This document shows positions 38,780-47,898 of a stretch of 64,000 nt of DNA, one piece after another. Source of the DNA: Brevundimonas sp. (GTDB lineage Bacteria > Pseudomonadota > Alphaproteobacteria > Caulobacterales > Caulobacteraceae); assembly GCF_016463295.1 (NCBI RefSeq), contig NZ_JAEMRO010000002.1, positions 119,860 through 183,859 of the forward strand, read 5' to 3'. A program made the translations under genes and the position numbers. Every line of letters starts with the position of its first letter. Positions within the stretch are counted from its first letter, which is position 1. The notes under the pieces are model-generated. The model was given only the letters and a program-made list of their open reading frames with translations. It made no database searches and was not told where the DNA came from.

Positions 38780-39876
38780 CGTGCAGGCCTCGACAGTTCT
38801 CGGTCAAGTCTCAGCAGATGCTCGCTCAGGCCCTTGATGTGTTTGCTTGTCGCTTGAATGTCATCCCAGGCCCAACCCAGATCGTCCCAGCAGCCCTCGG
38901 TCCAACGACAGCGCGGAGCGATACGAGCGAGCGCGGCCGCGACCTCAGCAGCGGGGTTTTCGCTGGCGTCGGCTCGGGTCCAGATCGGATCCATCAGGGC
39001 GCCCATGGCCTGGATGCCCGCAGAGTGCATCAGCCGGCTGTCACTGGAGGATCGACCCCACGCCTCGGGGAAGGCATCGCGCACCGCGGCCCAGTAGAGG
39101 CATAGAGCTTGAAAGGCGGCATCCAGTCCGCTGTCCGGATCATAGGCGCCGAGCGCGCCGGCCGGCCGCAAGTTGGCGGCGATGGCCGTGGTGAGGGCTG
39201 TATCGATGATGACTGCGGATGAGCGGGGTCCTTGAGACTCGCGCTTGACCATACCTTGCAAGGGCGAGTCGGGATGATCGCTCAGGGCAGCGCACAGAGC
39301 GCTGGGAAGTTGGCGGGCCTTCAACGCCTTGGGGAGGGCAATCGACATTGACGGGAGGAGTTCGTCGATGAGGCGTGACGGGAGCGGTTTGGCTTTGTTC
39401 ACGAGGATGAACTGGGAGCGTTGGGTCTCAAGGTCGCCCGAGACAAAAGCGATGACCGGGACGAGTTGGTCTCGCTGCTTCGAGCGAGCCAAGGCCAGCG
39501 ACCTCTGTTGGCCATCGACGATCCAGGCAGCGCGTTGTCCTTCCGGTCGGACGGGAATCTCGAGCTCTCCGCTCCGGACAGCCTCGTCCGCAGAGGCGGG
39601 GCCTCGCGACAGCTTGAAGCGAACCTGTGGCGACAGGGCCAGGATAATGGCGTTCGGGAAGAGTACCGGGCCTTGGCTTAGGAAGTCCGCGATCTCCGAG
39701 ACGTGCGCGCGAATCTCCTTGCGCTGGAATCCGTCCAACTGCCCGTCGCCGCGCCGAAGTCGGGTGATATCGGCGACCTGAGTGACTTGATCGCCAGGGA
39801 GGAAAAAGGCGAACACCTCGATATCCGGGCCTTGATGGGTGCGCAGGGCGCGAACGGAGATTTTGGGAGCTTTCAT
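38776..39876 (-). CDS. DpdB-like DGQQR (DndB/ParB-like) protein, copy 2
   Basis: LDGFQRKEIRAHVSEIADFLSQGPVLFPNAIILAL, WIVDGQQRSLALARS; paralogous with copy 1. Confidence 0.8.
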   Translation of the reverse strand: MKAPKISVRALRTHQGPDIEVFAFFLPGDQVTQVADITRLRRGDGQLDGFQRKEIRAHVSEIADFLSQGPVLFPNAIILALSPQVRFKLSRGPASADEAVRSGELEIPVRPEGQRAAWIVDGQQRSLALARSKQRDQLVPVIAFVSGDLETQRSQFILVNKAKPLPSRLIDELLPSMSIALPKALKARQLPSALCAALSDHPDSPLQGMVKRESQGPRSSAVIIDTALTTAIAANLRPAGALGAYDPDSGLDAAFQALCLYWAAVRDAFPEAWGRSSSDSRLMHSAGIQAMGALMDPIWTRADASENPAAEVAAALARIAPRCRWTEGCWDDLGWAWDDIQATSKHIKGLSEHLLRLDRELSRPAR

Positions 39877-40865
39877 AGAAGGCTCCCGCGAGCACGCCGA
39901 TCGGCGACGGCCCGGAACAGCCCTTTGAACCGGCTCTGTTCGCACGCCAAACCCAGATCGTCTCGCAGTCGGCGCAGCATGGCGTGGGACCGACCGTTCA
40001 CAGCATCCCAGTGGGCCTCGATTGTAGTCACGATTTCGGCGTCGGTTAACCGGATCCGCACAGGAACTACTCGGGCGACGAGACCCTGCTGGGCCGCAAG
40101 AACGGCGTCCCGATCCTGCTTGGCAGAACCGCCGCCGATGATCCCCGTGACGAAATGCCTGGCCGCACGCTGGGCGAAATCTATCTTCGTGCCTCGCAGA
40201 TTAACCGCGATCGAGTCGAGGCGGTCGTCGTAAGGCATCCAGGCGTCCCTCAGAGCAGTCGGCAGGGAGTCAGGTCTTGCCCTGCAGAAGAGGCGCAGCC
40301 GCGCCAAACGCTCAGCAGGCCAAAGCGCCCAAGCGTCAGCGACCATGGCAAGGTACGGACCGGGCAGGGCGGCGAGGATCAGCCCTTGCTCACTCTCGAG
40401 CGCCTGACTCTGGAAGGGAGACAAGCGTCCAAGGGCGTCCCACCAGTCTGGCGCACTCTCGGCCGTCTTGGAAAGGACATTGTCCGCGTCTTTGGAAATC
40501 GTAGTCAGCCCATAGGCTGGGACTGAAGCATGACCATCGATGAGGCCCAGGCCCGCGGACACAATGGCTAGCTTGCCCCCCGATTCCCTGGCCGCTCTCC
40601 GGGCCTCAACGAAGGCGCGGCCACCGTAGAGGTCATCAGCCCGACCTGTGACGGCGGCCGCGCGGATGCGTGTTGCCCAAGCTGATGCGACCGCCTCAGT
40701 CGAGCCCATCGGAAGGTCTCTTGCCTGCAGCGCAGAATCGACCGGCACTCGCTTTCGCTTGCTGCAGTTCGAGATCACAAGGGTCACAGTTTTTGCCCGA
40801 TATTGCGCTGCTGGGAGGCGCAGTTTTTTGCATGTTCTGCACTCAACGTCGCGCAGTTTTTCCAT
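39873..40865 (-). CDS. DpdC-like protein (predicted preQ0-to-amide conversion in DNA)
   Basis: TLVISNCSKRKR N-terminal motif and GGKLAIVSAGLGLI, resembling YaaA/DUF328-like proteins; adjacent to dpdB/dpdA; start moved to MEKLRDVECRTC. Confidence 0.65.
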   Translation of the reverse strand: MEKLRDVECRTCKKLRLPAAQYRAKTVTLVISNCSKRKRVPVDSALQARDLPMGSTEAVASAWATRIRAAAVTGRADDLYGGRAFVEARRAARESGGKLAIVSAGLGLIDGHASVPAYGLTTISKDADNVLSKTAESAPDWWDALGRLSPFQSQALESEQGLILAALPGPYLAMVADAWALWPAERLARLRLFCRARPDSLPTALRDAWMPYDDRLDSIAVNLRGTKIDFAQRAARHFVTGIIGGGSAKQDRDAVLAAQQGLVARVVPVRIRLTDAEIVTTIEAHWDAVNGRSHAMLRRLRDDLGLACEQSRFKGLFRAVADRRARGSLL

Positions 40866-41044
40866 CCAAATGGCGCAAAGGCCAGTCGAAAGTTGAACGA
40901 AAGTTCGATTTCTTAGCCAAATTCGCAGCTTGCCCAGACCCGGAAAAAGCCAATGCCGCACAAGCGAAGTGGATGTCAGCGACTGTGCGGGGATAGTTTC
41001 GACCCGGGCCGGCAGCGTGGAGCGTGTGAACAAGACCTGGAGTA

Positions 41045-42523
41045 CTATTTCGGCCGAGGTCCATCGCGTCGGGCTTCCCGGCCCAGTAGCGTCGTGCGCC
41101 CCCCGCGACCCACCGCCCAGTTTAGAAACTGGCTGATGCTGTCGACCTGGTCGTCGTTTCGGCCGTCGGGGAAGCTGATGAGTTCATGGCGGAGGTCGTC
41201 GAGCCACGGCGCTTCTCGGGGAAGCTGGGCGAAGCCATTGTAGAGGCGTTCGACCGAGGTGAAGAACCGATCCTGCTTGGATCCGTCCGGCCGGATCAAG
41301 ATCGGCGCACAGCCGGGGCTGCAATGCATCGCTTCGCTCAGGCCCCGCATATCCCGTTTGAGATCCGAGAAGAGACCATGCCCGACGGATGCGTTCTCGA
41401 TGAGGATGCGGTCCGCCTTCCAGCGCCGCCGTTCCATCCGAACCCGAGCGAGCAGATCCGTATAGGTCAGCCGCTCGCGGATCACTTCGAGGAGCAACCA
41501 GGCGGTGCCATCGTGGCCCCAAACCGTGCCGACAGAATAATCCGCCTTCGGGTCGCTGGATGAGGCCGGATCCCAGCTGATGACGACGTTTTGCAACCGT
41601 TCCCGCTCGGGAACGCGATCGTAGAACTGCACCTTTTCCCAACGCAGGTAGTCACCCTCGGTGGGCGTTGGGTTTTGCTGGTACTGAGCTTCGAAGGCGC
41701 GTGGACCCATCTCCGCCCGCAGCCGGTCCAGCGTGTCCTGGGACTCCCGTCGGGGGTTAAGCAGGTCGCCGATACGGCGGGCGTGCCGCCGGCCGAGGGT
41801 CAGGGGGATGATTTCGTCGCGGACGGCGATGGCCGGCAGGTTGAGATGACGATAGCCGCCCTTACCCATCAGGTGGGCGCAGACGTCATCCTCGTGCAGG
41901 CGCTGCTGGATCGCGATCACAGCGCCCTTCGCTTTGTCGTCAAGGCGCGACAGCAGGGTCTCATCGACGAATCGTTGGGCGCGCAGGCGGGCCTCGGGAT
42001 AGCGGGCGTCCTGCGCCTTCATAAGGTCGTCGATAATGATCAGGTCGGCCCCCAAGCCGGTCACCGTGCCGCCCAGCGCTGTGGAGAACCGGTAGCCGCC
42101 CTGGCGCGTGCCGAAGTCGTTTTCGGTGTCCCGAACGACCGAAGCGGCGGTCTCCGGAAAGACCGCCGCATACCAGTTGGATTGCATCACCTTGCGGAAG
42201 TCCCGCGCCAGCTTGGAAGACAGATCCTGGCTGTAGCTGGTGCAGATGATACGCATGTCTGGCCTCTGGCCCATCTGCCAAGCCGGGAAGGCCACTGTCG
42301 TCATCACAGACTTCAGGTGCCGGGGCGGGACGGTGATCTGCAGCCGTCGGCTCTCACCGTCGGCCACCTCCATCAGCGCCTGCGCCATGGCTTGGAGGTA
42401 CCAACCGCGCGACAATGGCTTGGACGGGTTCAGGTGATGGAACACCAGCCCGAGGAAGACCTCGAAGTTGGTCCGCGCAACCGTGTGGACGAAGTCCTCA
42501 GTCGGAAGAGGCAATGCCGTCAT
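41045..42523 (-). CDS. phage terminase large subunit
   Basis: VPPRHLKSVMTTVAFPAWQMGQRPDMRIICTSYSQDLSSKLARDFR, LIIIDDLMKAQDA, ISWDPASSSDPKADYSVG. Confidence 0.9.
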   Translation of the reverse strand: MTALPLPTEDFVHTVARTNFEVFLGLVFHHLNPSKPLSRGWYLQAMAQALMEVADGESRRLQITVPPRHLKSVMTTVAFPAWQMGQRPDMRIICTSYSQDLSSKLARDFRKVMQSNWYAAVFPETAASVVRDTENDFGTRQGGYRFSTALGGTVTGLGADLIIIDDLMKAQDARYPEARLRAQRFVDETLLSRLDDKAKGAVIAIQQRLHEDDVCAHLMGKGGYRHLNLPAIAVRDEIIPLTLGRRHARRIGDLLNPRRESQDTLDRLRAEMGPRAFEAQYQQNPTPTEGDYLRWEKVQFYDRVPERERLQNVVISWDPASSSDPKADYSVGTVWGHDGTAWLLLEVIRERLTYTDLLARVRMERRRWKADRILIENASVGHGLFSDLKRDMRGLSEAMHCSPGCAPILIRPDGSKQDRFFTSVERLYNGFAQLPREAPWLDDLRHELISFPDGRNDDQVDSISQFLNWAVGRGGRTTLLGREARRDGPRPK

Positions 42524-42929
42524 CAGACCCTCCCGCGCGATCCTGAAACTGCTCCAAGAAGCTGCTGACCACGTCGTCGTAGGCGGCGGGCGGGATCTCG
42601 CTCGGGAGCCCCGCATCCGGACTGTGGGGACTAGTTGTCGACCGGCCAGGGTCGATGTCGAGCTTCACCAGCACACTGAATGCCTTGGGGTCGCCTTTCA
42701 CGGCCTTATCGACCTGCTGCCGAACCGCGACCCGGCGTTTGGTCATCAGCTTGGGCCGGCCGTTCTCAGTGACCTGGACCTTTTGGTCGAGTTCTTCGCG
42801 CAGAATGGTCTGAAGGTTCTTCGAGCCGGGCGGGCGGCCCCGCGGGTTACCCGACTGGCCGCTCTTAAATTGGCTGTGCGACGGCGGCCGGCCGTAGCCA
42901 ACCTCGTAGGAGGGAGCGGGAGTGGTCAT
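42498..42929 (-). CDS. DUF5681 domain protein
   Basis: VGYGRPPSHSQFKSGQSGNPRGRPPGSKNLQTIL signature. Confidence 0.9.
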   Translation of the reverse strand: MTTPAPSYEVGYGRPPSHSQFKSGQSGNPRGRPPGSKNLQTILREELDQKVQVTENGRPKLMTKRRVAVRQQVDKAVKGDPKAFSVLVKLDIDPGRSTTSPHSPDAGLPSEIPPAAYDDVVSSFLEQFQDRAGGSDDGIASSD

Positions 42930-44371
42930 GCATCAGCCGCCAAGGCGACCGGCGTCGCCGGACGGGTGCGGGTGCGAACGCGGGCCTCGGGCATCGCCAT
43001 CGGTGAGGTAAGGGGCGCGATGGCATGCACTTCCTGCCGACGGCATTCGCGAACCTCGCGGAAGGTTTGTCCTGTGGACGCAAGGCGGGCCTCCTGACCA
43101 GTGTAGTCCTGCCAGCGGATGACCCCGACATCGACGTACCGGGGGTCAAGCTCGGTCGCCCGGCCGCGGCGCCGGCTCTGCTCGGCGGCGATGAGGGTCG
43201 TGCCGCTGCCGCTGAACAGATCCAGCACGACGTCGCCCGGACCGCTGCAGTCGAGGAGCGCGTCGCGCACCAGCGCCATCGGCTTGACCGTGGGATGCAT
43301 CTCGCGGGCCTTGGCCTTCTTGGCTCCGAAGCCGTTGACCCCGTCATAGGCCCAGACATTGGAGCGATTGCGACCGTGCTTGCCCAACTCGACCCGGTTC
43401 AGGTGCGACGCGCCCGGCTTTCGGAACAGGAAGATGAGCTCGTGGCGAGAGCGGTAGAAGCTGCCCATACCGCCGGCGGTCTTGTCCCATACCAGGAGGT
43501 TCACAAACTCCATGCCGGTTGCGTCGGCCGCCGCGAGCGTTTCCGACATGTGGCGCCAGTCCATGCAGAAGTAGCAAAGGCCGCCGGGGACGAGCGCGTC
43601 CCGGGATCGCTCAAGCACCTTGGTCAGGAAGGCGGTGAACTCGTCCTGGCTCATCTCACCCGACGCCATAACGAACTCGTCATGATGCCCAGAGCCGGTG
43701 ATGTGGCCTGCGACCGCGACATTGTAGGGTGGGTCTGTGAAGATTGCCCGGACTGGCTCTCCCTGGAGGACGGCGTCCATGCTGACTGTGGAGGTCGCGT
43801 CGCCGCAGTAGAGGCGGTGGTCTCCCAACAGCCAGACGTCATCCAGACGACTGACGGGGTCAGAAGGGCGATCCGGCAGGGTGTCTGCGTTCTCGCCGCC
43901 GCCGTCCCCCTCGATTATGAGCGCATCGATCCGCGCTGACGTGAAACCCGTGACCTCCAGGCTGAAACCCAGATCGATGTTGGATAGCTCCTGCAGTTCG
44001 AGGCCGAGGGCTTCAGTGTCCCATCCCGCCAACTGCGCAAGGTTGTTCTCGGCGATACGGAAGACCCGCAGCTTGTCCTCGTCGAGGTGGGACAAGCGGA
44101 TGCAGGGGACGTCAGTCATGCCCAAGCTACGAGCGGCGTCTAGGCGGCCGTTGCCGGAAACGATCCGGCCGGCTTGGTCGACCAGCACTGGAACGACAAA
44201 GCCGAAAAGCTCGATCGCCTCGGCTAGCGCGGCGACGTCCTTCTTCTTGTGGATCTTGAGCTTGCGCGACAGGGGGGCGAGGTCTGCGATCGGCAAGTAT
44301 TCGATGGAGAGAGTGAGAGACTGGGGAAGAATGGGCGCGATCTGGCTCGCGCGGGCCATACCCGGGGGCAT
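42926..44371 (-). CDS. ParB N-terminal domain + DNA methyltransferase fusion
   Basis: ParB-like VDQAGRIVSGNGRLDAARSLGMTDVPCIRL; MTase IFTDPPYNV and DLFSGSGTTLIAAEQ. Confidence 0.92.
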   Translation of the reverse strand: MPPGMARASQIAPILPQSLTLSIEYLPIADLAPLSRKLKIHKKKDVAALAEAIELFGFVVPVLVDQAGRIVSGNGRLDAARSLGMTDVPCIRLSHLDEDKLRVFRIAENNLAQLAGWDTEALGLELQELSNIDLGFSLEVTGFTSARIDALIIEGDGGGENADTLPDRPSDPVSRLDDVWLLGDHRLYCGDATSTVSMDAVLQGEPVRAIFTDPPYNVAVAGHITGSGHHDEFVMASGEMSQDEFTAFLTKVLERSRDALVPGGLCYFCMDWRHMSETLAAADATGMEFVNLLVWDKTAGGMGSFYRSRHELIFLFRKPGASHLNRVELGKHGRNRSNVWAYDGVNGFGAKKAKAREMHPTVKPMALVRDALLDCSGPGDVVLDLFSGSGTTLIAAEQSRRRGRATELDPRYVDVGVIRWQDYTGQEARLASTGQTFREVRECRRQEVHAIAPLTSPMAMPEARVRTRTRPATPVALAADA

Positions 44372-44660
44372 AGTTCACCTGCATGTATCGACTGGCGGGG
44401 CGCGTTATTGCGGCCGCGGATGTGGGGGGACTGGTGAAGCACTTCGGCTGGCGACACGGGCTGCCCAGCGCTTCCATCGGCGCGAAGCGTCGACGTCAGG
44501 TCAGTTGGGGAGTCTCAGACCGAGCGCAAGTGGCACGGGGCCTTAAAGGTCAATGCATACAGGGAATGACGGCTAGGACGGCAAGCGGCGGTGCCCGCGT
44601 TCTGAATTTCTCTTGAGGTAAAGAGCGCTGAGTTGAGCGCGCTCAGGCAACCGCGACATT

Positions 44661-45335
44661 TCATCCACCTTGGTCGCGCTTCCTGTTCCGATGACCTCGC
44701 AAAACGATCGCTCTAGTAACGCCGTCCGGGGACGTTTCGATCAGCGTGTCCGCGATCTCAGCCGGCGTCGGGGCGTTCTCTATGAACTCGTCGACAAAGG
44801 CCGTGAGTGTGGTCGCCAACTCCTCCAGTTCAGCGAGGTGAGCCGGTAGTTCGTGGTCGTGAACCTTGTACACATCGTGGGAACGGTCCCGCAGTTGTTC
44901 TTCAGGAGTACGGAAAACTCCCATTTGAAACGGCAACGATCTGATTTGTTTCGATTGCCCAGGAATCTCCGTGATCGACATGCCAATTCCCATAAGCACG
45001 GGCTGATGAGCGATAACATTCCGAGTTTTGAGTTGTTGGCGGACTCGCTTAAGAATGTGTGTCCATTGCTTCTGGATTGGGCTTTTGTGTTGGCCGCTTG
45101 TCGTCGGCGGAAAGCGAGACTGTAGTAATTCATCAGCTAGTGTGAGGCGCGCTTCTATATTAGGTGTCCTGTAGAAGACTATCGCGGTGCGACGTATGTC
45201 TGATCCGAGCGCAAAATCGCAGAGCGTAAATAGGTGACGTTCGATCGGTGCCCATGCGGTGAGACACCGGCCTACCATCGCGTAAAACCCTTGCTCGAAT
45301 TTCGCTTGGTCGAAATCGTCGTCGCACGGTGTCAA
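44661..45335 (-). CDS. hypothetical protein
   Basis: 224-aa ORF with TTG start; no recognised family. Confidence 0.45.
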   Translation of the reverse strand: MTPCDDDFDQAKFEQGFYAMVGRCLTAWAPIERHLFTLCDFALGSDIRRTAIVFYRTPNIEARLTLADELLQSRFPPTTSGQHKSPIQKQWTHILKRVRQQLKTRNVIAHQPVLMGIGMSITEIPGQSKQIRSLPFQMGVFRTPEEQLRDRSHDVYKVHDHELPAHLAELEELATTLTAFVDEFIENAPTPAEIADTLIETSPDGVTRAIVLRGHRNRKRDQGG

Positions 45336-45428
45336 ATTCGTCTCCTCTCTTCGGCCCAGGTCAATAGCCCCTGCGCCTCTTAGCTGAACTTCAGCGGACT
45401 GCTCTAGGCAGGCGCAATTCCGATGAGA

Positions 45429-45475
45429 GTTATAGCGTTGATGGTTGTACTACCTTACGGCATCAACGCCATAAC
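45429..45475. repeat. 15-bp inverted repeat in divergent intergenic region
   Basis: GTTATAGCGTTGATG ... CATCAACGCCATAAC, one mismatch, 17-bp spacer. Confidence 0.8.
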
Positions 45476-45872
45476 TGACTTGCGCCCATCGCCTTGATTG
45501 GACCGGCCTTGGTAACTTCGCCCTTGCCTATTCCGGGAACTTCGCGACTGTGAGCCGGGAAGATTGGCCGCTTTTCGCGGGATCAGTCGCTCGGTGGTGC
45601 CCCGAAGCCGCGAGGCAACTGTGCCGTGGTGGTCATATCCGATTATCGGCCTTCTCCTTGGGCGAAAACAGGCGAACGAAGCATGGCCGGGTTCCTCAAC
45701 ATGCTGGTCGGCCGCACGCCGCAGCTTGGGACCTCGGCTTCGCTATGCGAAGGGTCGGCCCCAAGGCCGGAGTGGGTCGAGGAGACCGCTCCGCCCCTGT
45801 CAGCGCTAGCGACGTTCGTGCGCGGTCTAGCTGATGCCGCTGGCTTACGAAAACACTGAGGATCGATAGGAC

Positions 45873-47189
45873 ATGAGCGTCTTCGCCAAGACGGACTTCG
45901 CCGAAGGCCTGGCGCCTACAGCCCTCGACGCGAAGCTCGATGGATGGAGGGCGGCGACCTCCGGTCGGCGTGAACTCTTCGTCGATCCTGAGCGAGGAGC
46001 ATGGCTAAGGGCAGTCGCAACGCGGCTAAGAGTCGACCCGACTCTCCAACCCTTGGTCCAGAAGATCGAAGATGCGCTCGACGCCGATCCAACCCCTGAT
46101 GCCATGCGAGCCTTTTTGGAGGCCTTGGATAACGCGGTGGAGCAAGCGTACCCTTGGATCACCGCGGTGCGGCGCCATCAAGGCTATGCGGCCGGCATCA
46201 CGAGCGATCACAACCTGGATGCCGTGGATGTCGGTATCTTGCGGCAGATCGAGGACGACTCCGTCAGCAACCCCGACACCGCGGCGATCGTCAACGAAGC
46301 CCTAAGCCATCTGAAGGGCCGAACGCTCCTGACCTCGATCCAGGCGGCTGCGATGTACGATGTCTATGGTGAAGCCCTAGTTCAGCGCCTCCTGCGCCAA
46401 CGCTTCGGCGAGGCCCTGACCATCCGCAAGGTTAAGTCCAAGACTTCTGCGCCGGATTTCGAGTGTGTGCTTGCCGTTGATAATCAGCGAGGTCGGACTA
46501 CGCCCCTGACCTTTTACGTCGAGGTGAAGACGCTGGATGTCGCGGGCGGTGCCGCCACGCATGACTTGGCGCGCGAGACGGCGCTAGACGTCAATATCGA
46601 TCTGGAATCGCAGATCGAGGGTGGCAAACGGGTCGCATTCGCGGCGCGCGAGATGGCGCCTTGGCGCAGGCCGGGCGACCGGGACTATCGATCCGACTCG
46701 CTGCGCTTCATCGCTGAACGCTGCATCGACCGGTGCAAGAATGTGTTCAAGGCCACGCAGTTCAAGCTCGGCCCCACCTTCGCCTGCATCGTCTTCGTCA
46801 GGACCCAGTCTTTCGATCAAGGCCCGGCGGCGGTCTTTCCGACCGCTTACGATTTGGAAGCTGATGCTTGCCTCAGCGGCTTCATCTACATGACCGCATT
46901 CGGCCGTATCGGCTGGCAGGTGCATCAGAGGCCGGGCTTTGAAGGCGCAGGCACTTTGGACGGTGTGCTGACAAGAGAAGGTCTTCTTGTCGATGACGCC
47001 GTGGGCCTGAACGCGGCCGGCCTGCTCGTGCTCGACTATCAACGGGGCTATCGCCTAGACGGCGTCTATGATTCCCTTTGGACGGATGTGAATTTCCGTT
47101 GGAGCAACATCGAAGCAGAAGACGTTCTTAGCCTCGCCTGCGATGCGTGGAATGATCTAGAGAACTCCAATCCCGGCAAGGTTTGGTAG
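45873..47189 (+). CDS. hypothetical protein with PD-(D/E)XK-like motif
   Basis: SAPDFECVLAVDNQRGRTTPLTFYVEVKTLD fits D...E-V-K. Confidence 0.55.
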   Translation: MSVFAKTDFAEGLAPTALDAKLDGWRAATSGRRELFVDPERGAWLRAVATRLRVDPTLQPLVQKIEDALDADPTPDAMRAFLEALDNAVEQAYPWITAVRRHQGYAAGITSDHNLDAVDVGILRQIEDDSVSNPDTAAIVNEALSHLKGRTLLTSIQAAAMYDVYGEALVQRLLRQRFGEALTIRKVKSKTSAPDFECVLAVDNQRGRTTPLTFYVEVKTLDVAGGAATHDLARETALDVNIDLESQIEGGKRVAFAAREMAPWRRPGDRDYRSDSLRFIAERCIDRCKNVFKATQFKLGPTFACIVFVRTQSFDQGPAAVFPTAYDLEADACLSGFIYMTAFGRIGWQVHQRPGFEGAGTLDGVLTREGLLVDDAVGLNAAGLLVLDYQRGYRLDGVYDSLWTDVNFRWSNIEAEDVLSLACDAWNDLENSNPGKVW

Positions 47190-47637
47190 ATCGACCAACG
47201 CACGCTCGCGATCTGTCGGGTGATGTAAGAGCTCCGTAGTTCATCGTCCTTCGTTTCATCTACGTCCGGAGCCGTTCCGCGGCTGTCGAGCGCTGTAACT
47301 CGCAAGGCGCGTCGCGCAGAGGCGAGCGACGGGGTGCCTTGCCGAGGCGCAATCCCTGCCGATGTGAGGCGGTGTCCGAGGTCTACTTTGTCCTGCGAAT
47401 CTAATGTCTGCTCTTGGCACTGGTAGCCCCGACGAAGCCGGTTGCCTTCGCGCCATAGTTTAGCGACCGGGCAGTTCTCACACGCCAGATCAGCAGATGA
47501 CCCGCCGTGTCGATCTCGCTGCACTTCGGACTGGACTATCGCTGCCCGGCAAGCGGTAGTGATCCCGTTCCCGCCCGGCACTCCGGGCTCGGCTCAGTAG
47601 GCGCAACCCCGCGCTCGATGACCCAGGAACACCGATC

Positions 47638-47898
47638 ATGCCTCGCAAAGCCAAGCCCGAAGCCAAGCCCGCCTCGACGCCGCGCCCGCCGTCCAAGCTC
47701 GATCGCCTAATCGCCATCCTCTTGCACGAGGACGGAGCCGATATGGCCGCGATGGTCGAAGCCACCGGCTGGCAGGCGCATTCGGTCCGCGGCGCCTTGG
47801 CTGGCGCGCTGAAGAAGAGGGGCCATGCCGTCTTAAGCGAGAAGGCCGGTAAGCGGCGGGTCTGGCGGATCGCCGCACCGGTTGAGGCGGCTCAGTAA
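47638..47898 (+). CDS. DUF3489 domain protein
   Basis: SKLDRLIAILLHEDGADMAAMVEATGWQAHSVRGALAGALKKRGHAV. Confidence 0.9.
   Translation: MPRKAKPEAKPASTPRPPSKLDRLIAILLHEDGADMAAMVEATGWQAHSVRGALAGALKKRGHAVLSEKAGKRRVWRIAAPVEAAQ

Noticed and set aside
41591-42568. 325-aa plus-strand ORF
   Set aside because: Antisense to the terminase large subunit
43025-43939. 304-aa plus-strand ORF
   Set aside because: Antisense to the ParB-methyltransferase
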